From positions 3,162,001-3,226,000 of the forward strand of contig NZ_CAJIMS010000001.1 of assembly GCF_905175375.1 (NCBI RefSeq): 64,000 nucleotides of DNA, given 5' to 3'. Below are positions 25,449-34,229 of this stretch, piece by piece (within the stretch, counting starts at the first letter, position 1; each line of letters begins with the position of its first letter). Below the pieces are notes generated by a model. That model was not told where the DNA came from, searched no databases, and was given only the letters and a program-made list of their open reading frames with translations. The translations under genes and the position numbers were made by a program. The DNA comes from Chryseobacterium aquaeductus (GTDB lineage Bacteria; Bacteroidota; Bacteroidia; Flavobacteriales; Weeksellaceae).

Positions 25449-28178
25449 ATGCAACAGCAATTTAAAATATTGGGAATGACCTGCTCGGGTTGTCAAAAAA
25501 AAATTTCAGAGAAACTCAACAGTCTTGAAAACATAAATGCTGAAATTGATCTGGAGAATCAATCAGCAATGATCACTTCTAATAAAGAAATTAATTTAAA
25601 TGAATTAAATAAATCTTTGCAGGAGATTGGAAATTATAAATTGGAAGATCCTAATAAATCTGAGAACACTTTTATCAAACCACAGGATAGAGTTTCTCCA
25701 TCTTCGGTTTATTACTGTCCGATGGAATGTGAGGGTGAAAAAGTATATTTTAAACAAGGTGAAAGATGTCCTGTCTGCAATATGTTTTTGGTTCCGATTG
25801 AAGAAAAACTGGCAAAAGATCCCAATTTGAAACCTACGTTTTCAAAAAACAATTTACCTGAAAATTTTAAAAGTCATTTAGGAGAATATTATTGTCCGAT
25901 GTTCTGCGAAGGAGAAAAAATTTATGAAGACAAAGTCGACTGTCCGATTTGTCATATGCATTTGGAAGAAATTACGGTTGATTTACTCAAAAATTCAGAA
26001 TCAAATTCTTCACATTCTGATCATGAAGCTCCGAAAGTTACGGACGAAATGGCTGGCAAATATTATTGTCCGATGTTCTGTGAAGGAGATAAAACATACA
26101 ATTCTAACGTTGGTTGCCCGGTCTGTGGAATGGATTTGGTGAAATATCCCGACAAAAATGGTGATAGCGAGGATGAAGATGAAACATTTAAAATTTTAAA
26201 AAGAAAATTCATTACTTCTTTAGTTTTCACAATTCCTGTTTTCATACTTTCTATGGGCAGAATGATGATTGATTTTCCTTTTTCACATCAGATTCAGAGT
26301 TATATTGAATTTACTTTAACGCTTCCTGTTCTATTTTATTCAGGATGGTTTGTGATGAAGAGAGGATTTATTTCATTCAAAACATGGAATTTAAATATGT
26401 TCAGTCTGATTGCTTTGGGAGTATCAGCAGCATTTATTTTTAGTATTGTTGCTTTAATTTTCCCGGATTTTGTTCCCCATGAAATCAGAGGTCACGGTCA
26501 TGAAAGTCCGTTGTATTTTGAGGCGGTTTGTGTTATTATCACTTTAGTTATTTTAGGTCAACTAATGGAAGCTTTAGCACACAGAAAAACGGGAAATGCG
26601 ATCAAAGAACTGATGAATCTTTCTCCAGATGAAGCCAATTTAATGATCGATGGCGAGGAAAAAAGAGTTCCATTATCAGAAATAAAAATTGGTGATCTTT
26701 TAAAAGTCAAACCCGGCGAAAAAATTCCTGTTGACGGAAAAATTACTGATGGAAATTCTATAGTCAACGAAAGTATGATCACGGGCGAGCCGATTCCTGT
26801 TGAAAAGAATATTGATGATAAAGTAACGTCAGGAACCATCAACGGAAATCAGGTTTTCGTTATGAAAGCAGAAAAAGTAGGTGATGAAACTTTGCTGTCA
26901 AAAATTATTAAAATGGTGAACGACGCGAGCCGAAGCCGTGCTCCGATTCAGAAACTGACTGATAAAGTGGCAAAAGTTTTTGTTCCGACTGTAATTTTGG
27001 TTGCAGTAATTACATTTATTATATGGCAAATTTTTGGTCCTGAAGGTAAAAAAAGTCTTTTTGCTTTCGTGAATGCTGTTGCTGTTCTCATCGTGGCTTG
27101 TCCGTGCGCTTTAGGTTTAGCAACTCCGATGTCTTTGATGGTCGGAATTGGTAAAGGGGCAAAAAATGGTATTCTAATTAAAAATGCCGATGCACTTGAA
27201 CAAATGAATAAGGTAAATGTTCTAATTACCGATAAAACAGGAACTTTGACCGAAGGTAAACCTTCTGTAGAACATATCGAAACATTAAATAATGAACCCA
27301 ATTTAATTTTAAAATTAGCTTATTCATTAAACCAAAATTCAGAACATCCGCTTTCAAATGCTGTGATTAAAAAAGCCAAAGACGAAAACATTTCGGCAGA
27401 AAAAGTGAGCCAATTTGAAAATATTTCCGGAAAAGGTGTGAAAGGAATTATTAATGGAAAAACCGTTTACTTAGGAAATGAAAATCTTTTAAGTTCAAAT
27501 GAAATTCAGATTCCTGAAAATTTAAAACAGAAAGCCATTGAAATTCAATCGAAAGCGCATACTATTTCTTACATCGCACAAGAAAATGAAGTTTTGGGAC
27601 TGATCAGTTTTACCGATAAAATCAAGGAAAGTTCAAAAAAAGCGGTACAATTACTTCTGAACGACGGTATTGAAGTGATAATGATGACTGGCGATAACGA
27701 AAATACCGCCAAAGCAGTTGCAGATGCTCTTGGGATTAAACATTTTAAAGCCAATTGTCTTCCGAAAGATAAATTAAATGAGGTAAAAAAACTTCAGCAG
27801 CAAGGGAAAATTGTTGCGATGACGGGAGACGGAATTAATGACTCTCCTGCTCTAGCCCAATCCAACATCGGAGTTGCCATGGGAACGGGAACAGATGTTG
27901 CCATTGAAAGTGCTGAAATTACTTTATTAAAAGGCGATTTGCTAGGTGTAGCGAAAGCTAAAATTCTTAGCGAAAAACTTCTCAAAAACATCAAAGAAAA
28001 TTTATTTTTTGCTTTTGTTTATAATGTTTTAGGAATACCGATTGCTGCAGGATTATTATATCCGTTTTTTGGAATTTTGTTATCACCTATGATTGCAGCT
28101 GCAGCGATGAGTTTCAGTTCTTTGTCTGTAATTTTAAATTCCTTGAGATTAAACTCTGTTGATATGAACGTAAAATAA
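25449..28178 (+). CDS. copA: Cu+-exporting P1B-type ATPase with one HMA and three extra metal-binding modules
   Basis: Inner-membrane copper pump of 909 residues, starting at the ATG at 25449 (a TTG 12 codons earlier is unlikely). N-terminus: HMA domain with GMTCSGC (C12, C15), then three copies of a YYCPM-x-CEG...CPxCxM heavy-metal-binding module at about residues 88-117, 147-175 and 205-233, separated by charged linkers, one with a His-rich SSHSDHE. The pump has the CPC transmembrane motif (VACPCALGLATP), phosphorylation site DKTGTLTEG, actuator TGEP, HP motif (SEHPLSNA), hinge TGDGINDSPAL, and YN and MSFSS in the last helices, a Cu+ pattern. Follows the HMA-AraC regulator gene by about 200 bases. 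Confidence 0.95.
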   Translation: MQQQFKILGMTCSGCQKKISEKLNSLENINAEIDLENQSAMITSNKEINLNELNKSLQEIGNYKLEDPNKSENTFIKPQDRVSPSSVYYCPMECEGEKVYFKQGERCPVCNMFLVPIEEKLAKDPNLKPTFSKNNLPENFKSHLGEYYCPMFCEGEKIYEDKVDCPICHMHLEEITVDLLKNSESNSSHSDHEAPKVTDEMAGKYYCPMFCEGDKTYNSNVGCPVCGMDLVKYPDKNGDSEDEDETFKILKRKFITSLVFTIPVFILSMGRMMIDFPFSHQIQSYIEFTLTLPVLFYSGWFVMKRGFISFKTWNLNMFSLIALGVSAAFIFSIVALIFPDFVPHEIRGHGHESPLYFEAVCVIITLVILGQLMEALAHRKTGNAIKELMNLSPDEANLMIDGEEKRVPLSEIKIGDLLKVKPGEKIPVDGKITDGNSIVNESMITGEPIPVEKNIDDKVTSGTINGNQVFVMKAEKVGDETLLSKIIKMVNDASRSRAPIQKLTDKVAKVFVPTVILVAVITFIIWQIFGPEGKKSLFAFVNAVAVLIVACPCALGLATPMSLMVGIGKGAKNGILIKNADALEQMNKVNVLITDKTGTLTEGKPSVEHIETLNNEPNLILKLAYSLNQNSEHPLSNAVIKKAKDENISAEKVSQFENISGKGVKGIINGKTVYLGNENLLSSNEIQIPENLKQKAIEIQSKAHTISYIAQENEVLGLISFTDKIKESSKKAVQLLLNDGIEVIMMTGDNENTAKAVADALGIKHFKANCLPKDKLNEVKKLQQQGKIVAMTGDGINDSPALAQSNIGVAMGTGTDVAIESAEITLLKGDLLGVAKAKILSEKLLKNIKENLFFAFVYNVLGIPIAAGLLYPFFGILLSPMIAAAAMSFSSLSVILNSLRLNSVDMNVK

Positions 28179-28312
28179 ATTTGGAAAGATATTTGAATGT
28201 TTTTTCTTTTGCAGATCAAGTTGACTGAGCTGATTTTTATTTTCTACTGAGTTATTGACGTTTAAATGTCGACAAAAATCTGCAAGAGAATATAAAATAT
28301 TTAATTATTACA

Positions 28313-29041
28313 ATGAAAAAAGAAAATCTTTACATCGGTTGCTCGGGCTTTTACAACAATGATTGGAAAGGATTTTTGTATCCGGAAGATTCCAAAAGTA
28401 AAGATTATTTAAGCTTGTATTCTCAACAATTCAACGCAGTCGAAATCAACTCTACATTTTATAGAAAACCAACCGCCAAAACACTTCAAAAATGGTTTGA
28501 TGAAACTCCTGAAGATTTTAAATTTTTCATTAAAATACCCAAAAAAATTTCTCACGAAAAACGTCTGGAAAACTGCAAAGAAGAAATCGCTGATTTTTGC
28601 AACCATATTCAAAGTAATTTAAGAGAAAAACTCGCAGGATTTCTGTATCAATTTCCGCCATCATTTAAAAATACTGAAGAAAATTTAAATCTTATTTTAG
28701 AGAACTTAGATTTTCAATTTTTAAACGTTATTGAGTTTCGTCATGAATCCTGGTGGAATAATGAAATCTTTAAAGCTCTGCAAGAAAATAAAATCATTTT
28801 CTCTGGCGTCAGTTTTCCTAGAAATCTTCCGGAAGATGTAGTTGTGAACTCAAATAGTGTTTTATATTATCGACTCCACGGAAAGCCAGTTCTTTATAAA
28901 TCTGAATATTCTGAAGATTTCCTAAATGATTTAGCAAAGAAAATTATAAATTCAGGTCTGCAGGCATTTATATTTTTCAATAATACTTGGGGAATTTCTG
29001 CAATAAAAAACGGTCTTGATCTTCAAAAAAAAATATTTTAA
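28313..29041 (+). CDS. DUF72 (YecE-like) protein
   Basis: A 242-residue TIM-barrel-like protein of the DUF72 family. It has the GCSGFYNNDWKGFLYPE start, YSQQFNAVEINSTFYRKP, FKFFIKIPKKISHEKRL, LGGFLYQFPPSF-type segment (here KLAGFLYQFPPSF), NVIEFRHESWW and YYRLHGKP. The pattern of conserved acidic and aromatic residues suggests an enzyme, but no activity is established for the family. No operon partner: 134 bases from copA and 116 from the next gene. Confidence 0.9.
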   Translation: MKKENLYIGCSGFYNNDWKGFLYPEDSKSKDYLSLYSQQFNAVEINSTFYRKPTAKTLQKWFDETPEDFKFFIKIPKKISHEKRLENCKEEIADFCNHIQSNLREKLAGFLYQFPPSFKNTEENLNLILENLDFQFLNVIEFRHESWWNNEIFKALQENKIIFSGVSFPRNLPEDVVVNSNSVLYYRLHGKPVLYKSEYSEDFLNDLAKKIINSGLQAFIFFNNTWGISAIKNGLDLQKKIF

Positions 29042-29157
29042 ATCTTATTTTAAAATATCTCAAGATCTGAAAAATTTCCACAAAAATTGGTATTAAAATT
29101 GCTGACTTTCAAATTTAAAATTAACATTTTTTAACAATTTAAAATCCATCAATTTTT

Positions 29158-30015
29158 ATGAAAAAAAACTTTGCAGGAAAGTCTTTCAATAGGACTTTTC
29201 TCGGGATGTTTGCTATCTTGAGCACTACATCAATTTTGTTTACGAGTTGTAATCAAAAGAAAGAATCTGACAAGATGATTTCCAAAGAGCCTCCCGTCGC
29301 AAAGAAAGTTTTAAGAATTGAAGATAAAAGTGTCATTTCAGACAAAAGAGTGATCTACCTTACATTTGATGACGGTCCGAATCACGGAACTGAAAACCTC
29401 CTTAAAATCCTTCACAAAAGAAAAGTTTGCGCAACTGCGTTTTTAGTTGGTGAACATGCCAACGGAAGCAGAAAGCAAAAAGACGATCTCCAATCTCTTA
29501 GAAAAGATAAATTAATCGAGTTAGCCAATCACAGTCACACTCATGCTCATAACAGATATACAGAGTTTTATAAAAATCCTGCGTTGGTAGTTCACGATTT
29601 TGACACTGCGAAAGACAGTTTACGATTAAAAAATAAAATTGCGAGAACTCCGGGAAGAAACATCTGGAGACTCAATAATATTACAAGTACAGACATCAAA
29701 ACTTCAAACGAAGCTGCCAATACATTAAAAACTGCAGGCTACAAAGTAATCGGCTGGGATCTTGAATGGAAACCTACCAACAAAATGCAGCTCAAAGATA
29801 ATCATCAAGTAATGCTTAAAAGAGTGGATAGTATCTTTTTTAATGATCTCGAAAAAACCTCAAGACATCTGGTTTTTCTTACGCACGATCAGTATCTGAC
29901 CGATGCAGATTCTGTGAATGAATTGGATTTATTTATAGAAAAACTCCAAAAATCAAATCGTTTTGTATTTAGAAAAATTTCGGAGTATCCTCGAATTAAT
30001 GAAGTTTTAAATTAA
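29158..30015 (+). CDS. Lipoprotein polysaccharide deacetylase (NodB domain, CE4)
   Basis: A 285-residue envelope protein. Lipobox LFTSC puts the lipid-bearing Cys at about residue 31. The NodB domain shows TFDDGPN (catalytic base and metal Asp), NHSHTHAH (the two metal-binding His), RTPGRN (motif 3), GWDLEW (motif 4) and FLTHDQY (motif 5, with the catalytic His). Likely removes acetyl groups from peptidoglycan or another amino-sugar polymer in the periplasm or at the surface. Stand-alone gene. Confidence 0.9.
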   Translation: MKKNFAGKSFNRTFLGMFAILSTTSILFTSCNQKKESDKMISKEPPVAKKVLRIEDKSVISDKRVIYLTFDDGPNHGTENLLKILHKRKVCATAFLVGEHANGSRKQKDDLQSLRKDKLIELANHSHTHAHNRYTEFYKNPALVVHDFDTAKDSLRLKNKIARTPGRNIWRLNNITSTDIKTSNEAANTLKTAGYKVIGWDLEWKPTNKMQLKDNHQVMLKRVDSIFFNDLEKTSRHLVFLTHDQYLTDADSVNELDLFIEKLQKSNRFVFRKISEYPRINEVLN

Positions 30016-30022
30016 TATAATC

Positions 30023-30110
30023 TCCCGCAGATTTCACAGATTCCCACAGATGATTGCGAATAATTAAACTTTAACATGCACATCTGCGAAAATCTGTGTA
30101 ATCCGTGGGA
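30023..30110. repeat. Palindromic intergenic repeat (CAGATTT-CACAGATT type)
   Basis: An imperfect 30-base inverted repeat: 30023-30052 (TCCCGCAGATTTCACAGATT and on) pairs with 30081-30110 at 24 of 30 positions. It shares the core CACAGATT/AATCTGTG with the perfect palindrome at 44074-44139, so both belong to one repeat family. Confidence 0.7.
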
Positions 30111-30194
30111 TACTTTTTGCGTACAAATTTCTAATCTTAAAGTAATTCCGAAATTTAATAGTTTTTCTTTTATAAATTTCAGAAATTTGCAATT

Positions 30195-30854
30195 ATGAGT
30201 ATTCAGGAAAATTACAACAAGATAAAAAATCAACTTCCGTCTATAGTTCAATTAGTGGCGGTTTCAAAGACACATCCCGTTTCAGTGATTCAGGAAGTTT
30301 ACGATCTGGGACAGAAAGTTTTTGGCGAAAATAAAGTTCAGGAATTGGTCGAGAAATATCCTTTGCTTCCAAAAGATATTCAATGGCATTTGATTGGGCA
30401 TCTTCAGACGAATAAAGTAAAATACATTGCAGAATTCATAGATACCATTCAAAGTGTAGATTCAGAAAAGCTTTTAAACGAAATTAATAAAGAAGCCGGA
30501 AAGCACAACCGAAAAATCAAAGTATTGCTTCAGGTGAAAATTGCGGAAGAAGAAACGAAGTTCGGATTGGAAATTGAGGAAGCAAGAAAATTGTTTCAGA
30601 AATTTGTTGATGGTGAATTTTCCCACATTGAAATCACAGGACTGATGGGAATGGCAACTTTTACTGAAGATAAAAATCAAATTACTAGAGAATTTGATAC
30701 TTTAAAAAATATTTTTGACGATCTGAGCCAAAATAAAACTCTTTTTACATTATCGATGGGAATGAGTGATGACTTCCCTATTGCAATAGCTTCAGGAGCC
30801 AATTCTGTACGTGTAGGTTCGGCAATTTTCGGAAATCGCGATTATTCAAAATAG
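30195..30854 (+). CDS. YggS/PLPBP-family pyridoxal-phosphate homeostasis protein
   Basis: PLP-binding protein of 219 residues with an alanine-racemase-like barrel but no known enzymatic activity. PLP lysine is K25 in LVAVSKTHP. FGENKVQELVEKY, WHLIGHLQTNKVKYI and the phosphate-binding FTLSMGMSDDFPIAIASGANSVR-type C-terminal block (key residues SMGMSDD and GANSVRVG) match the family. Helps control PLP levels and amino-acid metabolism. Its stop overlaps the stem of its own terminator. Confidence 0.93.
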   Translation: MSIQENYNKIKNQLPSIVQLVAVSKTHPVSVIQEVYDLGQKVFGENKVQELVEKYPLLPKDIQWHLIGHLQTNKVKYIAEFIDTIQSVDSEKLLNEINKEAGKHNRKIKVLLQVKIAEEETKFGLEIEEARKLFQKFVDGEFSHIEITGLMGMATFTEDKNQITREFDTLKNIFDDLSQNKTLFTLSMGMSDDFPIAIASGANSVRVGSAIFGNRDYSK

Positions 30855-30874
30855 CATTTTTAGGAATGCTTTTT
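30853..30874 (+). terminator. Terminator after the YggS-family gene
   Basis: Stem AGCATT/AATGCT (30853-30858 with 30865-30870) and four T. The T run also forms part of the TTG of the next promoter. Confidence 0.65.
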
Positions 30875-30905
30875 GCTAGTAATCAAGCAAAATTAACTAA
30901 ATTTG
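30873..30905 (+). promoter_or_regulatory. Complete Bacteroidota promoter (TTG-N22-TAAATTTG)
   Basis: -33 TTG at 30873-30875 and -7 TAAATTTG at 30898-30905, spacing 22, within the 17-23 known for this phylum. The ATG at 30912 lies about where transcription should begin, so the mRNA would be leaderless or almost so. Confidence 0.65.
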
Positions 30906-30911
30906 CAATTA

Positions 30912-32095
30912 TGCAAAAAATCCTTATTGTAGAAGACGAAAAAGCAATCTCCGGTGTACTGCAAAGTATTCTTTCGGATGAACTCACTGAATACGAATTT
31001 GTAATCGCCGAAGATGGGCTAGAGGGTTACAAATTGATCGAAAAAGAAGATTTCGCATTGGTGATTTCAGATATTAAAATGCCAAAGGTGTCAGGTACAG
31101 AGCTTTTAAAGCAAAGTCTTGCTCTGAAACCGGAATCTACTTTTATCATGATCTCAGGACATGCAGATATTGATTCTGCAGTATCATGCTTACGAGACGG
31201 TGCATACGATTTTATTTCAAAACCTATCGACATCAACAGACTGATCACAAGTGTGAAGAACGCTTTGATGAAAGAAACGTTGAAAAAAGAAAATAAAAAT
31301 CTTCAGACAGAAAATAAAACCCTAAAAAAGAAAGTCAGCAAAAAATACCAAATGATTGGTGAATCTGCCGGTTTGAAGAAAATTCAGAGCATGATTGAAA
31401 AGGTTTCTGCTTCAGATGCAAGAGTATTGATCACAGGACCCAACGGTGCAGGAAAAGAATTGGTGGCTCACGCTATTCACAATATGAGCGAAAGATCAAG
31501 AGGTCCAATGGTTGAAGTAAACTGCGCTGCAATTCCTTCTGAACTGATAGAATCTGAACTTTTCGGTCATGTAAAAGGCTCATTTACTGGTGCTATTAAA
31601 GATAAACAAGGAAAATTTGAACAGGCCAACTGCGGAACTATTTTCTTAGACGAAATCGGTGATATGAGTTTAATCGCTCAGGCTAAAGTTTTGAGAGCCT
31701 TACAGGAAAGCAAAGTTTCGCCTGTGGGTAGTGACAAAGAAATTAAGGTGGATGTAAGAGTTTTGGCTGCAACCAATAAAAATATGGCAGTTGAAATTGA
31801 AGCCGGAAGGTTCAGAGAAGATCTGTATCACAGACTGTCAGTTATCGAAATCTACGTTCCTTCTCTGGATGAGAGAAAAGAAGACATTAAATTGTTGGTA
31901 GAGCATTTTGCAGGAATGATTTCTGACGAGCACGGTACCGCTTTGAAAAAGTTTGATGATTCTGCAATTGAAGCTTTAAAATCACTTTCTTGGACTGGAA
32001 ATATCAGAGAACTGAGAAATGTGGTAGAAAGATTAATCATTCTTGGTGGAGCTACGGTTTCTGAAGAGGATGTTGCAAGTTTTGTAAGAAAATAA
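30912..32095 (+). CDS. NtrC-type response regulator (REC + sigma-54 AAA+) lacking the DNA-binding domain
   Basis: A 394-residue regulator counted from the ATG at 30912. Residues 3-120 are a receiver domain (ILIVEDEKAIS, VISDIKMPKVSG with the phospho-Asp, MISGHAD, FISKPID). Residues ~150-385 are the AAA+ domain: Walker A GPNGAGKE, GSFTGA in place of GAFTGA, Walker B IFLDEIGDM, arginine-finger region FREDLYHRLSV and sensor II WTGNIREL. The protein then ends within about 25 residues, with no Fis-type helix-turn-helix. The 70 bases before the next gene hold no missing exon-like frame. It could act from solution or through oligomers, as in FlgR-like regulators. Earlier start codons in frame are inside the promoter. 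Confidence 0.88.
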
Positions 32096-32127
32096 TTTAA
32101 TTATTAATTAAAATAAACTATAAAAAT

Positions 32128-32156
32128 TTGCAGTAACTATACTGCAATTTTTTTTT
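32128..32156 (+). terminator. Terminator after the response regulator gene
   Basis: Stem TTGCAGT/ACTGCAA (32128-32134 with 32141-32147) and nine T. Confidence 0.85.
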
Positions 32157-32166
32157 GTAATCAGTT

Positions 32167-33531
32167 ATGAGTTTTTTAAATAAAAATTACACGAAAGAAG
32201 CCCTTACATTGGCACTTCCGGTAATGCTGACGCAAGTTGGGCAGGTTTCTGTAAACCTATTCGACAACATTATTGTAGGGAAATTATTAGGAGCGGATGC
32301 GCTGGCGTCTGTTTCTTTGGGTAATGCAGTTTTTTTCTCAATGTTTGTTCTGGCATTGGGATTCTCTTTTGCCATTCCGCCATTGGTTTCCGAGGCACAT
32401 TCACAGAATGATCACAAAACCATCAATTCAGTATTCAGTCATGGTTTTGTGATCAATATGTCTGTAGGCGTTATTCTGATGCTGCTTTTGTTTTTAGGTC
32501 TGCCACTACTCTATCATTCTGGTCAACCGATGAAGATTGTTCCCGATACGGTAGATTTTTTATGGATTATGGCAATCAGCATTATTCCGTTTATGGCATT
32601 TCAGACTTTGAGGGAAGTTTCTGAAGGCCTATCATATACAATCGGAGTGACAAAAGCGACTATTATTGCGAATGTGATTAATATCGTTCTGAATTACGTT
32701 TTCATCAAAGGACTTTGGATTTTCCCTGAAATGGGTGTCAAGGGTTCTGCTTTGGCAAGTTTAATTGCCAGAATTTTCATGGTGATCTTTCTCTATTTTG
32801 TTTTGATCAAAGAACCAAAAACCAGATTGTACATCAAAGAATTTTCATTGAAAATAAAAGTTTTTTCTAAGAGTATGTTTGAAAAAATGGTCAGATTAGG
32901 CTTCCCGACAGCGTTGCAAATGTTTTTTGAGGTGACTGCTTTTGCGGGAGCTGCCTTTATCTGCGGATTAATTTCTGCGCACGACATTGCCTCGCACCAG
33001 ATTGCTTTGAGTATGGCTTCTTTTACATTTAATTTATGTATCGGTTTCAGTGTGGCATCTACGGTAATGATCGGGAGAAAACTTGGCGAACAAAACTTTG
33101 TGGAATTAAGAAAAATTGGGATCAACAATTTGAAAATTGCCTTTCTTTTTATGTGTCTTTGCGGAATTATCTTCATTTTAGGAAGAAAAATTCTTCCTAC
33201 ATTTTTCACAAAACCTGAAGAAGTTGAAGTGATTATGCTGGCGTCGAAACTCATGATTATTGCGGCATTATTCCAGCTTTCTGACGGAATTCAGGTGACG
33301 GCATTGGGAATGCTGAGAGGTTTGCAGGATGTGAAAATTCCTTCAATCATCACATTTATTGCGTATTGGCTGATTACAATTCCTTTAGGGTATTTTCTTT
33401 GTGTAACAATGAAAATGGGTGCTTTCGGAATGTGGATCGCACTCGGATTAGGATTGACGATTTCTGCATTTATGCTGGTGAAACGTTTTCTCGATATGTC
33501 GGCAAGAAGAATTAAAGCGGATAAATTATAG
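32167..33531 (+). CDS. MATE-family multidrug/Na+ (or H+) antiporter
   Basis: Inner-membrane efflux protein of 454 residues with about 12 helices in two halves. The N-terminal half has the LALPVMLTQVGQVSVNLFDNIIVGKLLGADALASVSL pattern (key residues PVMLTQ and D-x2-IVGKLG-type), the second half repeats it with GFPTALQMFFEVTAFAGAAFI. This places it in the NorM-like branch. Exports cationic drugs or metabolites; substrate not readable. Monocistronic between two terminators. Confidence 0.91.
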   Translation: MSFLNKNYTKEALTLALPVMLTQVGQVSVNLFDNIIVGKLLGADALASVSLGNAVFFSMFVLALGFSFAIPPLVSEAHSQNDHKTINSVFSHGFVINMSVGVILMLLLFLGLPLLYHSGQPMKIVPDTVDFLWIMAISIIPFMAFQTLREVSEGLSYTIGVTKATIIANVINIVLNYVFIKGLWIFPEMGVKGSALASLIARIFMVIFLYFVLIKEPKTRLYIKEFSLKIKVFSKSMFEKMVRLGFPTALQMFFEVTAFAGAAFICGLISAHDIASHQIALSMASFTFNLCIGFSVASTVMIGRKLGEQNFVELRKIGINNLKIAFLFMCLCGIIFILGRKILPTFFTKPEEVEVIMLASKLMIIAALFQLSDGIQVTALGMLRGLQDVKIPSIITFIAYWLITIPLGYFLCVTMKMGAFGMWIALGLGLTISAFMLVKRFLDMSARRIKADKL

Positions 33532-33536
33532 TATTG

Positions 33537-33559
33537 AAGCGGTCTTTGGATCGCTTTTT
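33537..33559 (+). terminator. Terminator after the MATE gene
   Basis: Stem AAGCGGTC/GATCGCTT (33537-33544 with 33549-33556), one G-T pair, seven T. Confidence 0.8.
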
Positions 33560-33591
33560 TTATTTATTATCTTTAAGTTTCAAAAAATAAG

Positions 33592-34128
33592 ATGAAAACT
33601 ATACTTGAAACCGAAAGACTTTTGCTCAGAGAATTTGATGTTACTGACGGAGAAAGTTTTTATGAATTAAATTTAAATCCAAAAGTTATAAAATACACAG
33701 GAAATTCTGCATTTAAAAATGTTTCAGAAGCTAAAGCTTTCTTAGAAAATTATTCAGATTATCAGAAAAATGGATATGGAAGATGGGCAGTTATTCATAA
33801 ACCAAATAAGGAATTTCTCGGCTGGTGCGGTTTAAAATATGACGAAAATCTTGATGAAACTGATATTGGATTCCGGTTTTTTGAGCATTTCTGGAATCAG
33901 GGATTCGCCACTGAAAGCGCAAAAGCCTGCATTGATTACGGTTTTAAAAAGTTGAATTTAAAAACAATTGTAGGCAGAGCAATGAAGGAAAACAGCGCAT
34001 CCATTAAAGTTTTAGAAAAAATCGGACTTCAATATGTGGAAGATTTTGATTTCGATGGTTATGAGGGTGTAATTTATTCAATTGAAAATAAAAGTATTAA
34101 TAACGATAATGCAACAAATTATACTTAA
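33592..34128 (+). CDS. GNAT N-acetyltransferase (RimJ/L-like)
   Basis: A 178-residue acetyltransferase of the acetyltransferase_3 type: ETERLLLREFDVTDGESFYEL at the start, WAVIHKPNKEFLGWCGL (strand 3-4), ETDIGFRFFEHFWNQGFATESAKACI with the acetyl-CoA-binding turn (NQGFATE), and VGRAMKENSASIKVLEKIGL near the end. Such enzymes acetylate ribosomal protein N-termini or small molecules; the target is unknown. Confidence 0.9.
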   Translation: MKTILETERLLLREFDVTDGESFYELNLNPKVIKYTGNSAFKNVSEAKAFLENYSDYQKNGYGRWAVIHKPNKEFLGWCGLKYDENLDETDIGFRFFEHFWNQGFATESAKACIDYGFKKLNLKTIVGRAMKENSASIKVLEKIGLQYVEDFDFDGYEGVIYSIENKSINNDNATNYT

Positions 34129-34194
34129 AGAAGATCAGAATTATTTAATGTTGAAAAAGGAGCTAAAAAGTTAATTTAAATATTTTAAGACAAA

Positions 34195-34221
34195 AAACCT
34201 CGCTCAATCTGAGCGAGGTTT
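34195..34221. terminator. Bidirectional terminator
   Basis: Twelve-base perfect stem (34195-34206 with 34210-34221, core CCTCGCTCA), T run on both strands; serves the GNAT gene rightward and the S9 peptidase gene leftward. Confidence 0.9.
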
Positions 34222-34229
34222 TTGCCTAT

